The translations under genes and the position numbers were made by a program. From Pseudomonas fluorescens (GTDB taxonomy: Bacteria > Pseudomonadota > Gammaproteobacteria > Pseudomonadales > Pseudomonadaceae): a stretch of DNA of 64,000 bases. The notes under the pieces are model-generated. The model was not told the DNA's origin, made no database searches, and saw only the letters and a program-made list of their open reading frames with translations. Below, in pieces: positions 43,874 through 52,265 of this stretch (its first letter is position 1; each line of letters begins with the position of its first letter). The stretch is from positions 124,001 through 188,000 of the forward strand of contig NZ_CABVHU010000004.1 of NCBI RefSeq assembly GCF_902497855.1, in the 5' to 3' direction.

Positions 43874-45520
43874 TCAGGCATTCGTGACCCGTTCCATGGG
43901 TGAGATCAGGCTCCTTGCGGTGGGGTTTAGGATCAATTGCGCGGCTTTCTCGCCAATCATCAGCGTCGGCGAGCAGGTGTTGCCCGAGGTGATGCGCGGC
44001 ATGATCGAGGCGTCGGCGATGCGCAGGCCGGGGATGCCATGAACGCGCAGCTCGGCGTCGACCACTGCGTCCGCGTCATTGCCCATGCGGCAGGTGCCGA
44101 CCGGATGGAAAATCGTGGTGCCAATTCGCGCGGCGGCTTCGTGCAATTCTTCTTCACTCTGCAAGCTGTCGCCGGGCAGGTACTCGACCGGTTTGAAGGC
44201 TTGCAGGGCCGGAGCCGACACGATGCGCCGGGTCAGGCGAATGGCGTCGGCCGCGACCCGCAAATCTTCTGGATGGCTTAAATAATTGGGCTGGATCAGC
44301 GGCGCTTCCTGCGGGTCGGCAGAGCGAATCTCAATGCGACCCCGACTTTGCGGCCGCAGATCGCAGACCGATGCGGTGAACGCGGGGAAAGCGTGCAAGG
44401 GTTCGCCGAAGCGTTCCAGGGACAGCGGCTGCACATGGTATTCAAGATTGGCCGAGGTCTGCTCCGGCCCCGACCGGGCAAAGGCGCCGAGTTGGCTGGG
44501 CGCCATGGACAGCGGGCCGCTGCGGTCATACAGGTAACGCAGGCCCATGCCCATCTTGCCCCACAGGCTGCCGGCAATCTGGTTCAGGGTGCGGGCGTTC
44601 TGCAGTTTGTAGATCATCCGCAGCTGCAGGTGATCCTGCAGGTTGCCGCCAACACCGGGCAGCTCGTGGGCGACGCCGATGCCCAGGCGTTGCAGCAGCG
44701 GGCGCGGGCCGATCCCGGAGCGCTGGAGGATGCTCGGTGAACCGACGGAGCCGGCGCACAGGACGATTTCCTTGCGTGCCTTGAAGGTTTTCGCCTGGCC
44801 TTGCCAGCGTGCACTGACTGCGCGTGCGCGACCATTCTCCAGCAACACACGGTCGACTTCGACGTCGGTCAACAGGGTGAGATTGGGACGGTTGCGAATC
44901 GGTTTGAGAAAGGCTTTGGCCGCATTCCAGCGGACCCCGGCCTTCTGATTGACCTGGAAGTAGCCACAGCCTTCGTTGTCGCCCTGGTTGAAGTCTTCGA
45001 TGCTGGCGATGCCGCTTTGCCCGGCTGCCCTTTGGAAGGCATCCAGGATCGGCCACGACAGCCGTTGACGCTCGATCCGCCATTCCCCGGCTGCGCCGTG
45101 ATATTGCGAGTCGCCGGCAAAGTGGTTTTCGCTTTTCTTGAACAGCGGCAACACATCGTTCCAGCTCCAGCCGGGATTGCCGTCGGCGGCCCAGCCATCG
45201 TAGTCGCCGGCCTGGCCGCGCATGTAGATCATGCCGTTGATCGAGGAGCAGCCACCCAGCACCTTGCCTCGCGGATAGCTCAGGGCGCGGCCTTGCAGCC
45301 CGGGTTGCGCTTCGGTCTTGAAGCACCAGTCGGTGCGCGGGTTGCCGATACAGAACAGGTAACCCACCGGGATGTGAATCCACGCATAGTTGTCGCGACC
45401 GCCGGCTTCGAGCAGCAGCACCCGGTGTTGCGGGTTGGCCGACAACCGATTGGCCAGCAAACAACCGGCCGGTCCGGCACCGACCACTATGTAGTCGAAT
45501 TCATCAAGGGAAGTCTGCAT
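43874..45520 (-). CDS. GMC-family flavin oxidoreductase (choline dehydrogenase-like)
   Basis: A 548-residue GMC oxidoreductase. N-terminal FAD motif IVVGAGPAGCLLANRL, the GMC signature 1 RGKVLGGCSSINGMIYMRG, and signature 2 GSVGSPSILQRSGIGP. The C-terminal catalytic pair is His in HPVGTCRMG and Asn in SGNTCSPTLMIGEK. Start ATG 45520 follows GAGG. It oxidises an alcohol on an unknown substrate; relatives include choline and polyethylene glycol dehydrogenases. The neighbouring MFS gene likely imports the substrate and the divergent LysR likely controls both. Confidence 0.9.
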   Translation of the reverse strand: MQTSLDEFDYIVVGAGPAGCLLANRLSANPQHRVLLLEAGGRDNYAWIHIPVGYLFCIGNPRTDWCFKTEAQPGLQGRALSYPRGKVLGGCSSINGMIYMRGQAGDYDGWAADGNPGWSWNDVLPLFKKSENHFAGDSQYHGAAGEWRIERQRLSWPILDAFQRAAGQSGIASIEDFNQGDNEGCGYFQVNQKAGVRWNAAKAFLKPIRNRPNLTLLTDVEVDRVLLENGRARAVSARWQGQAKTFKARKEIVLCAGSVGSPSILQRSGIGPRPLLQRLGIGVAHELPGVGGNLQDHLQLRMIYKLQNARTLNQIAGSLWGKMGMGLRYLYDRSGPLSMAPSQLGAFARSGPEQTSANLEYHVQPLSLERFGEPLHAFPAFTASVCDLRPQSRGRIEIRSADPQEAPLIQPNYLSHPEDLRVAADAIRLTRRIVSAPALQAFKPVEYLPGDSLQSEEELHEAAARIGTTIFHPVGTCRMGNDADAVVDAELRVHGIPGLRIADASIMPRITSGNTCSPTLMIGEKAAQLILNPTARSLISPMERVTNA

Positions 45521-45653
45521 CCCTGACCTCGTAGTGTTGTTCTTGTCGTCAGTCATCCTAGTTGTTAGCTTTCGTCAAAAGAATGTTAGTTTTTGCGCAG
45601 CCGCTGTGCGTTTTTAGACAGCGCCTTTAACAGCGAAGCTTCAAGGATGATTC

Positions 45654-46550
45654 ATGTTCGACTGGAATGACCTGCGGTTTTTTCTCGAATTGCAACGCAG
45701 CGGGCGTTTGCTCACCGCTGCGCGCCGTTTGAACACCACCCACGCCACCGTGGCCCGGCATATCGAGGCCATTGAAAAGAGCCTCGGCACCGCACTGTTT
45801 GTCCAGCACGCCCAGGGTTATGAACTGACCCCGGCCGGCGAAGCGCTGCTCAAGCACGCCGAAGCCATGGAAAACGTCGCCTTGCTGGCCCAGGAAGAAA
45901 TCACCCAATCCACCGCGCCCCTGGGCAAGATTCGGGTCGGGGTCACCGAAGGCCTGGGCATCATGTTCCTCGCCAGCCGCATGAACGGCCTGTTCGAGCG
46001 GTATCCGGGGCTGGAAGTGGAGCTGGTGGCGGTGCCGCGCTTCGTCAGCATCCTCAACCGCGAAGCCGAGATCAGCATCCACCTGGAACGCCCGGCCGCC
46101 GACATGCTGGTCACCCGCAAACTCACCGACTATCGCCTGGCGCTCTATGCCAGCCAGGACTATCTGGACCGCTCGCCGGCGCTGCACAGTCGCGAAGATC
46201 TGGGGCGCCATGCCTGGATCGGTTATGTCGACGACCTGCTGTTCAGCCAGGAATTGATGTTCCTCAACAGTTTTTGCCGCAACCCGCAGGTGGTCTTCCA
46301 CAGCACCAGCGTCATCGCCCAGCAGCAGGCCGCGCGCTCGGGGTTGGGGATCGCCGTGTTGCCGTGCTACATGGCCAGCGCCGATCCCGGTCTGGTGCCG
46401 TTGTTGCCGCAGGAAAGCATCCAGCGCAGCTACTGGATCAGCACCCGGCGGGAGTTGCACAAGTCGGTGCGGCTGCGGGTGTTGTGGGATTACGTGGTGC
46501 AGCTCTGCGAAAGCGAACAGGCGTTGTTGCTAGGCCTCGATCCCCTGTAG
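45654..46550 (+). CDS. LysR-type regulator, divergent from the GMC/MFS pair
   Basis: A 298-residue LysR-type regulator: winged HTH near 1-60 (GRLLTAARRLNTTHATVARHIEAIEKSLG), effector domain 88-295. The MFDWNDLRFFLELQRSGRL start is characteristic of a subgroup often divergent from single-target operons. The 133-base gap to the GMC gene holds two direct copies of GTTAGnTTT about 25 bases apart, candidate binding sites. Confidence 0.9.
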   Translation: MFDWNDLRFFLELQRSGRLLTAARRLNTTHATVARHIEAIEKSLGTALFVQHAQGYELTPAGEALLKHAEAMENVALLAQEEITQSTAPLGKIRVGVTEGLGIMFLASRMNGLFERYPGLEVELVAVPRFVSILNREAEISIHLERPAADMLVTRKLTDYRLALYASQDYLDRSPALHSREDLGRHAWIGYVDDLLFSQELMFLNSFCRNPQVVFHSTSVIAQQQAARSGLGIAVLPCYMASADPGLVPLLPQESIQRSYWISTRRELHKSVRLRVLWDYVVQLCESEQALLLGLDPL

Positions 46551-47120
46551 GAGCTGGCTTGCCAGCGAAGATCTATTAGCCAATACATATGTCGACTGAC
46601 ACACCGCCTTCGCTGCGGTGCGGCGATCCGACAAGCCAGCGCCTACAAGGGTGGCGGTGTATCAGCCAGTTTATTTATCGACTGACACGCCGCCTTCGCT
46701 GGCAAGCCAGCTCCTGGCTTGCCAGCGAAGATCTATTAGCCAATACATATGTCGACTGACACACCGCCTTCGCTGCGGTGCGGCGATCCGACAAGCCAGC
46801 GTCTACAAGGGTGGCGGTGTATCAGCCAGTTTATTTATCGACTGACACGCCGCCTTCGCTGGCAAGCCAGCTCCTACACGGGGGCGGTGTGTCAGCCAAT
46901 TTATTATCGATTGACATACCGCCTTCGCTGCGGTGCGGCGATCCGACAAGCCAGCGCCTACAAGGGTGGCGGTGTATCAGCCAGTTTATTTATCGACTGA
47001 CACGCCGCCTTCGCTGGCAAGCCAGCTCCTACACGGGGGCGGTGTGTCAGCCAATTTATTATCGATTGACATACCGCCTTCGCTGCGGTGCGGCGATCCG
47101 ACGAGCCAGCGCCTACAGGG
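46543..47120. repeat. Tandem REPIN array, about 155-160 bp period
   Basis: A landmark CGCTGCGGTGCGGCGATCCG recurs at 46611, 46771, 46926 and 47081 (steps 160, 155, 155). Each unit is a REPIN pair with spacer ATCGACTGACACGCCGCCTTCGCTGG. One arm carries an inserted GCGGTGCGGCGATCCGA block, which breaks the REP. Frames reading through (e.g. 46778-47227) are repeat artefacts. It lies between the LysR gene and the AlkC/AlkD-like gene. Confidence 0.95.
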
Positions 47121-47139
47121 GGCCTGTTCCAGGTGGAAA

Positions 47140-48249
47140 TCAGGGTGTTTCGGGCGAGATTTCGAAGGCGGTACTGGCCAGGCGCTCGCCATTTACCAGA
47201 ATATGCACGGCGTGCCTGCCTGCGTAATGCCGGCGGGTGGTGAGCTCCTTGATGTGCTGGCCTCGGGCAATGTATTCGGTGGCCTGGCCCGGTAGCGTCA
47301 GTGCCTTGAGCTTGAATACTTTCGCCGAGCTGCTGCCGTTGGCTTTGACGTAATCGATGGCATAGTCGATCACCAGTCGCTGGCTGTCCGGTACCCTGGA
47401 TTTCACGGTAAAGGACAGGCTGATTTTTTCGCCCAGCCGGATCACCGCGGGCTCCACCTTCACCCCGATGATCTCGACCTCAGGCTTGCCGCCCGCGCCA
47501 ATGATCGCCAGCGCTCGCTGGTTGCCTTGCTTGATCAGGCTGCGCAGGGCATGCCTGGCGATCCAGGCGGTGTGTTTGTTTTCCAGTGGCCAGCGCTCGA
47601 GCAGGTCGAGCACCCAGTCGGGATGGTCCTTGGTGATGTCGTTGAGGTGATTGGCCACCGACTTGCGCACATACGGGCTGGCGTCGGCCTTGAGATTGTC
47701 GAGAATGGCGGCGGCGAGTGTCGGGTCGGCCTGGATTCGCTCCAGGCGAAATGACCACGGCAGACGCGGTCGGCTGCCTTCGCTGGCCAGGCGCCGGACA
47801 TGTTCGTTGGCATCCAGAGACCAGTGGTGCATCTGCGCCAGCGTGGGTTTCGGATCGCTGCGCAGGAAGTGCCGGATCGCGAACTCCGATGAACCGAACG
47901 CGGTGAAGTATTTGAGTGCGTCCATGGACAGCTCGAACTTTTCAGTGCCGTAGGTCGCGACGTAATGCGGCAAGGAGATGCTGACGAAGCCGCTGTTCAG
48001 CCGTGGGGCGAGGGCGTAAAGCACCTCGAGTGTCTCTTCATAACTCAACGGCAGCACGGCGTGCAGGCACTCGCTGACCCTGGCCATGCGCTGCATGATC
48101 GACAATTGCTCGAGGCCTTCGTTGGCCATTGTCAGGAAGGCCTTGGCGTTGAACGCGGGGTAGACGGCGGTCATCTCGGTGGCGATGTGCTGCAGGCGCT
48201 CGCTGTTGAAGATTTCCTTGAGGGCGGGGGAGGATGTATCTGCAGCCAT
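47140..48249 (-). CDS. HEAT-repeat DNA alkylation repair-like protein (AlkC/AlkD family)
   Basis: A 369-residue protein. Residues 20-250 are an all-helical HEAT-like array characteristic of the AlkC/AlkD glycosylases, with GSEFAIRHFL, the SPYVRKSVANHLNDI motif and HTAWIARHALRSLIKQG. The C-terminal ~100 residues form an immunoglobulin-like strand domain (KVEPAVIRLGEKISLSFTV). Such a fusion is known in AlkC subgroups. Likely role: removal of N3-alkyl purines from DNA. ATG 48249 follows AGGAATCC. Alternative: a HEAT scaffold without glycosylase activity. Confidence 0.85.
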   Translation of the reverse strand: MAADTSSPALKEIFNSERLQHIATEMTAVYPAFNAKAFLTMANEGLEQLSIMQRMARVSECLHAVLPLSYEETLEVLYALAPRLNSGFVSISLPHYVATYGTEKFELSMDALKYFTAFGSSEFAIRHFLRSDPKPTLAQMHHWSLDANEHVRRLASEGSRPRLPWSFRLERIQADPTLAAAILDNLKADASPYVRKSVANHLNDITKDHPDWVLDLLERWPLENKHTAWIARHALRSLIKQGNQRALAIIGAGGKPEVEIIGVKVEPAVIRLGEKISLSFTVKSRVPDSQRLVIDYAIDYVKANGSSSAKVFKLKALTLPGQATEYIARGQHIKELTTRRHYAGRHAVHILVNGERLASTAFEISPETP

Positions 48250-48359
48250 TTTGGATTCCTTTACAGTTGTTGTTTGTCCGATGCACCGCGTCATCGTTCA
48301 TCGCGGACAAGCCCGCTCAGTGATCTCAGGTGCCTCCAATGCTGTGTACACCCATAACC

Positions 48360-48392
48360 CTGTGGGAGCGGGCTTGCCCTCGATGAGGCCCG
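48360..48392. repeat. Single REP, GTGGGAGCGGGCTTGCCC class
   Basis: A lone REP-like palindrome (TGTGGGAGCGGGCTTGCCCTCGATGAGG) in the gap between the AlkC/AlkD-like gene start and the KefC-like gene end. Confidence 0.7.
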
Positions 48393-48402
48393 CACATCCA
48401 CC

Positions 48403-50211
48403 TCAATTTTTCGCCGATTGCTCTTCCAACTGATCCGACTCAAACAACCTTGCCAATTCCGCCCGCGCTTCCTGCGCAGTCTGCAACACCTTCGCTGCAT
48501 CGTCATACACCGCATGCTGGGCTTCCAGCACCTGTTCATCGTGATGCTTGAAGCGCTTGATCCGCGCATCCGCCTGGGCCTGGGTCAGCCCCAGCCCGAC
48601 CAGCGTCCGCCGGCTCATTTCCAGGCTCGAGTAATAGGTCTCGCGAATGGCCTCGGCACCGACATCCATCAGGCGGTGCACATGCTGACGGTTGCGGGCC
48701 CGGGCGATGATTTTCATGTGCGGATAGAGTCTGTGGACCAGTTCGGCGGTCTTGATGTTGGTGTCCGGATCATCCGTGGCGATGATGAAATACTCCGCCT
48801 GCCCGACCTTGGCCGCGTTGAGGATTTCCGGGCGCATCGGGTCGCCGTAGAACACCGGCACGCCGCCGAAGCTGCGCGACAGTTCGATGGTTTCCACCGA
48901 AGTGTCGAGGGCCACGAACTTGATGTTCTGCGCCCGCAGGATCCGCGCTACGATCTGCCCCATACGGCCCATGCCGGCGATCACCACGCGCGGCGCGTCG
49001 GTATCGATTTCGCGGAATTTCTCCGGCACCACCACCGGTTGCACCTTGGGACTGACCAGCCGCGCGCACAACAGCAACAGCAACGGCGTGACGGCCATGG
49101 ACAAGGTGATCGTCAGCACCAGCAAGTCGTACAGGCGTGGCTCGAACAAGCCTTGATCGCGGCCGATCTTGAACACCACGAAGGCAAATTCACCGCCCGC
49201 TGCCAGCACGATGCCCAGGCGAATTGCATTGACCTTGCCCAGGCCACCGGCCAACCGGCCGACGACAAACAGCAGCGGCAGTTTGATTGCGATCAGCAGC
49301 AGGGTCAGGCCCAGTACCACGATCGGTGCGCTGAGCAGCAGGCTCAGGTTGGCTCCCATGCCGACGCTGATGAAAAACAGCCCCAGCAGCAAGCCCTTGA
49401 ACGGCTCGATCTGCGCTTCCAGTTCGTGGCGGTATTCGGAATCCGCCAGCAGCAATCCAGCGAGGAAAGCGCCGAGGGCCATCGAGACGCCGACCAGATC
49501 CATCAGCCATGCCGTGCCGATGACCACCAGCAACGCGGTGGCTGTGGAGACCTCCGGCAGACCGGTCTTGGCCACTACCCGGAACACCGGGCGCAGCAGA
49601 TAACGCCCGCCGATCACCACCACCGCGATGCTACCCAATACCCGCAAGCCGTGGTTCACGTTTTCGGCAGCGGTGCTGCTGTGATCACCGCCAGCCAGCA
49701 GCGGCACCATGGCGATCAACGGGATCGCGGCGATGTCCTGGAACAGCAGGATCGCGAACGCCAGTCGACCATGGGGACTGGTCAGCTCCTTGCGTTCCGC
49801 CAGGCTCTGCAGCCCGAACGCGGTGGAAGACAGTGCCAGTCCCAGCCCCAGGACAATGGCGCTGTTCAACGGCTGGCCGAATACGAACAACGCACACACG
49901 CCAATCACCGAACCCGTCAGCAGCACCTGCGCCAGGCCGACGCCGAACACCGCTTTGCGCATCACCCACAAACGTCGTGGCGACAGTTCCAGGCCGATGA
50001 TGAACAGCAGCAACACCACCCCGAGTTCGGAAATGTGGCTGACGCTTTGCGGATTGTCGATCAACCCCAGCACCGACGGCCCGATGATGACGCCGGCAAA
50101 CAGATACCCCAGCACCGCCCCCAGTTGCAGGCGCTTGGCCAGGGGCACGGTGAGCACCGCCGCGAACAGAAACACGACAGCGGCTTGCAACAGGTTGCCT
50201 TCATGGGGCAT
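48403..50211 (-). CDS. KefC-type potassium/proton antiporter
   Basis: A 602-residue CPA2-family antiporter. About 12-13 membrane helices (residues 5-385), with LGYLFAGVIIGPSVLG, LFIIGLELSPRRLW, and LLFQDIAAIPLIA motifs, followed by a cytoplasmic TrkA-N/RCK domain from about 405 (RVVIAGMGRMGQIVARIL, Rossmann) and a C-terminal helical tail. This is the KefB/KefC glutathione-gated layout, used to acidify the cell during electrophile stress. ATG 50211 follows GGAG. No KefF/KefG ancillary subunit is adjacent. Confidence 0.93.
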   Translation of the reverse strand: MPHEGNLLQAAVVFLFAAVLTVPLAKRLQLGAVLGYLFAGVIIGPSVLGLIDNPQSVSHISELGVVLLLFIIGLELSPRRLWVMRKAVFGVGLAQVLLTGSVIGVCALFVFGQPLNSAIVLGLGLALSSTAFGLQSLAERKELTSPHGRLAFAILLFQDIAAIPLIAMVPLLAGGDHSSTAAENVNHGLRVLGSIAVVVIGGRYLLRPVFRVVAKTGLPEVSTATALLVVIGTAWLMDLVGVSMALGAFLAGLLLADSEYRHELEAQIEPFKGLLLGLFFISVGMGANLSLLLSAPIVVLGLTLLLIAIKLPLLFVVGRLAGGLGKVNAIRLGIVLAAGGEFAFVVFKIGRDQGLFEPRLYDLLVLTITLSMAVTPLLLLLCARLVSPKVQPVVVPEKFREIDTDAPRVVIAGMGRMGQIVARILRAQNIKFVALDTSVETIELSRSFGGVPVFYGDPMRPEILNAAKVGQAEYFIIATDDPDTNIKTAELVHRLYPHMKIIARARNRQHVHRLMDVGAEAIRETYYSSLEMSRRTLVGLGLTQAQADARIKRFKHHDEQVLEAQHAVYDDAAKVLQTAQEARAELARLFESDQLEEQSAKN

Positions 50212-50326
50212 GGCGAACTCCAACGGATGCGGTACGGCGGGGGCGACAAGGATAATGGCTGAGACGAAACGCGTCAGCCATCAATGCGCATTGAGTTAGC
50301 GCGATTCTGTGCCTACCGATAGTCCA

Positions 50327-50358
50327 TTGTGGGAGCGAGACCGGCTTGCCGACGAAGG
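50327..50358. repeat. Single degenerate REP
   Basis: TTGTGGGAGCGAGACCGGCTTGCCGACGAAGG, a REP with a small insertion in the stem, between the KefC-like gene and the emfourin gene. Confidence 0.55.
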
Positions 50359-50392
50359 CTATCTCAGGTTCACTTCACCCTAAGCAGCCGAT

Positions 50393-50716
50393 TCATAACA
50401 CCTCGCCTTTATCCCATAATTGCACCAATCCCCCCGGTGCCTGATTTTCAGGCACTTTCATCACCATCCGGTCATCTTGCTCACCAATGCGATAGCGTAC
50501 TTCAATTTGATAAAAACGCTGATCACCTCGACCCGAGGCCGGGTCGGCAAGCGGCAGGCAACCTTCCAGTACCGAACAAATACGCGAGCGCTGGTTGATG
50601 TCGCATTGTGCGAACTCGATTTCACGAGGACGAGTCAAGGCATGGATCGCTGCCACGCCGCCCTGGCGGGAGAGGCGTACCACGGCATCATCCCCCAGCG
50701 TTGGCAGGCTTTTCAT
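50393..50716 (-). CDS. Emfourin (protealysin-type protease inhibitor)
   Basis: A 107-residue protein beginning MKSLPTLGDDAVVRLSRQGGVAAIHALTRPREIEF, matching the emfourin (M4in) family: small intracellular inhibitors of protealysin-like metalloproteases. The FYQIEVRYRIGEQDDRMVMKVPENQAP stretch is the family core. Its start overlaps the protease stop by four bases (ATGA), so the two genes are translationally coupled. This matches protealysin operons in Serratia and others. Likely role: to keep the protease silent inside the producing cell. Confidence 0.9.
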   Translation of the reverse strand: MKSLPTLGDDAVVRLSRQGGVAAIHALTRPREIEFAQCDINQRSRICSVLEGCLPLADPASGRGDQRFYQIEVRYRIGEQDDRMVMKVPENQAPGGLVQLWDKGEVL

Positions 50717-51777
50717 GATTGCTCCTGAGTCGGGACCACACCTGTTTCAGACCAGGCATGCTGCACCACGTCAGCTTCATCGGTACCAAAATGCTGGCGG
50801 GCATGCTCGATTGTCAGCGCCGCGAAGTCACTGAATGACGCCTCTTTGTTCAAGCCTTGGTCGCACAGGGTGTCGTACCAGATATGACCGGTTTTCTCCC
50901 AGGCAAAACCGCCGAACGCCTTGGCGGCGAGGTAAAACGCCCGATTGGGGATGCCGGAATTGATGTGCACGCCACCGTTGTCCTCCTGGGTGATCACGAA
51001 CTTGCGCATGTGATCCGGTTGCGGGTCCTTGCCCAGCAGCGGGTCGTCATAGGCCGTGCCGGGATGGGCCATCGAACGCAAGCCGACGCCTTTTATCCGC
51101 GGGGTCAGCAGGTCGGCTCCGATCAGCCAGTCCGCCTGGTCGGCGGTCTGGCCCAGGACATGCTGCTTGATCAGCACCCCGAACACGTCCGATATCGACT
51201 CATTCAAGGCCCCGGACTGATTGGCGTAGACCAGGCCGGCTTCGCTTTCGATCACGCCGTGGGTCAACTCGTGCCCGATCACATCCAGCGAGCGGGTGAA
51301 GCGCTCGAAAATTTCGCCATCACCGTCGCCAAAAACCATCTGCGCCCCGTTCCAGAAGGCATTCTCGTAGTCCTGGCCGTAATGCACGCTGCCGATCAGC
51401 GCAAAACCCTTGTTATCGATGGAGTCGCGGCCGAGCACCTTCCAGAAGAAATCATGGCTGGCGCCCAAGGCATCGTAGGCCTCGTCGACCGCCGGATCGC
51501 CAGTCGCCGGCTGCCCTTCAAGCCGGGCAGGCATCCCCGGCAGGAGCATTTTCCCCTGGGCATCATGAATGCTGCGCCGGACCTGACCGGGTTGATCGGA
51601 AGGCGGCAGGATGGTCGCCGCAGCAGACCGCACCGGTGGCAGTGGCGTGTGGCGAAGGGTGCGCACATGGGTCAGGGTAATCAGCGCACTGGAGCGCTGC
51701 CGCTCGGAGCCATGGGCAATAATGCGGTTGAGGATGTAAGGCGGAATGAAACTGCACAGTGATCGTGAGTCGGTCAT
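50713..51777 (-). CDS. Protealysin-like M4 metalloprotease
   Basis: A 354-residue thermolysin-family (M4) protease. A short propeptide (1 to about 50, including FIPPYILNRIIAHGS, the PF16485-like conserved P-x-x-I-L motif) replaces the long FTP/PepSY propeptide. The zinc site is His169-Glu170-Leu-Thr-His173, with Glu193 in GALNESISD as third ligand. No Sec signal peptide is seen, as in protealysin, so export (if any) is non-classical. ATG 51777 follows AAGGA. Related proteases in Serratia aid invasion of eukaryotic cells. The inhibitor is encoded downstream with a four-base overlap. Confidence 0.93.
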   Translation of the reverse strand: MTDSRSLCSFIPPYILNRIIAHGSERQRSSALITLTHVRTLRHTPLPPVRSAAATILPPSDQPGQVRRSIHDAQGKMLLPGMPARLEGQPATGDPAVDEAYDALGASHDFFWKVLGRDSIDNKGFALIGSVHYGQDYENAFWNGAQMVFGDGDGEIFERFTRSLDVIGHELTHGVIESEAGLVYANQSGALNESISDVFGVLIKQHVLGQTADQADWLIGADLLTPRIKGVGLRSMAHPGTAYDDPLLGKDPQPDHMRKFVITQEDNGGVHINSGIPNRAFYLAAKAFGGFAWEKTGHIWYDTLCDQGLNKEASFSDFAALTIEHARQHFGTDEADVVQHAWSETGVVPTQEQS

Positions 51778-51923
51778 CAGAGCATCCTTTCCTGAGTACG
51801 AAGTCGATACACATCTGAGCGGCAGGCGGCGATTCGGTTCCATGGATTGCCAACAGCGGCGGATTCTGCGAAAACCTCCGTCCGCGCCCCTGTGACCCGG
51901 GCGACAACGAACGAGCAACCCGT

Positions 51924-52262
51924 ATGAATGAAGAATTGCAAATCATCGATCTGCAGCCGGGCGATGGCAAAGCCGCCGTCAAGGGCGCGCTGATCACCAC
52001 GCAATACCGCGGCTGGCTGGAGGACGGCACTGAATTCGATTCCTCCTACAGCCGGGGCAAGCCGTTCCAGTGCGTGATCGGCACCGGTCGGGTGATCAAG
52101 GGCTGGGACCAGGGCATCTTGGGGATGCAGGTGGGCGGTAAGCGCAAGTTGCTGGTGCCGGCGCACCTGGCCTATGGCGAGCGGACCATGGGCAAGATCA
52201 CGCCGAATTCGAATCTGATCTTCGAGATTGAATTGCTGGAAGTATTGACCCGGGATGATTGA
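51924..52262 (+). CDS. FKBP-type peptidyl-prolyl isomerase
   Basis: A 112-residue single-domain FKBP: GWLEDGTEFDSSYSRGKPF, VIKGWDQGILGMQVGGKRKL, PAHLAYGERTMGKI and the terminal LIFEIELLEV strand are the complete binding-pocket set (Tyr, Asp, Trp, Phe positions conserved). Cytoplasmic, as no signal peptide is present. It catalyses prolyl isomerisation. It is divergent from the protease gene and convergent with the next gene (three-base gap). Confidence 0.95.
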   Translation: MNEELQIIDLQPGDGKAAVKGALITTQYRGWLEDGTEFDSSYSRGKPFQCVIGTGRVIKGWDQGILGMQVGGKRKLLVPAHLAYGERTMGKITPNSNLIFEIELLEVLTRDD

Positions 52263-52265
52263 TTG

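Noticed and set aside
46618..47295. Repetitive plus-strand frames in the 46.6-47.1 kb array, possible repeat protein
   Set aside because: The repeats are REPIN units. No ribosome site, and the frames end in the antisense of the AlkC/AlkD-like gene.
48418..50262. A 614-codon plus-strand frame opposite the KefC-like gene
   Set aside because: Its translation is extremely rich in Gln and His, an artefact of reading the antisense of a Leu/Ala/Val-rich membrane protein. The minus strand encodes a clear KefC family member.
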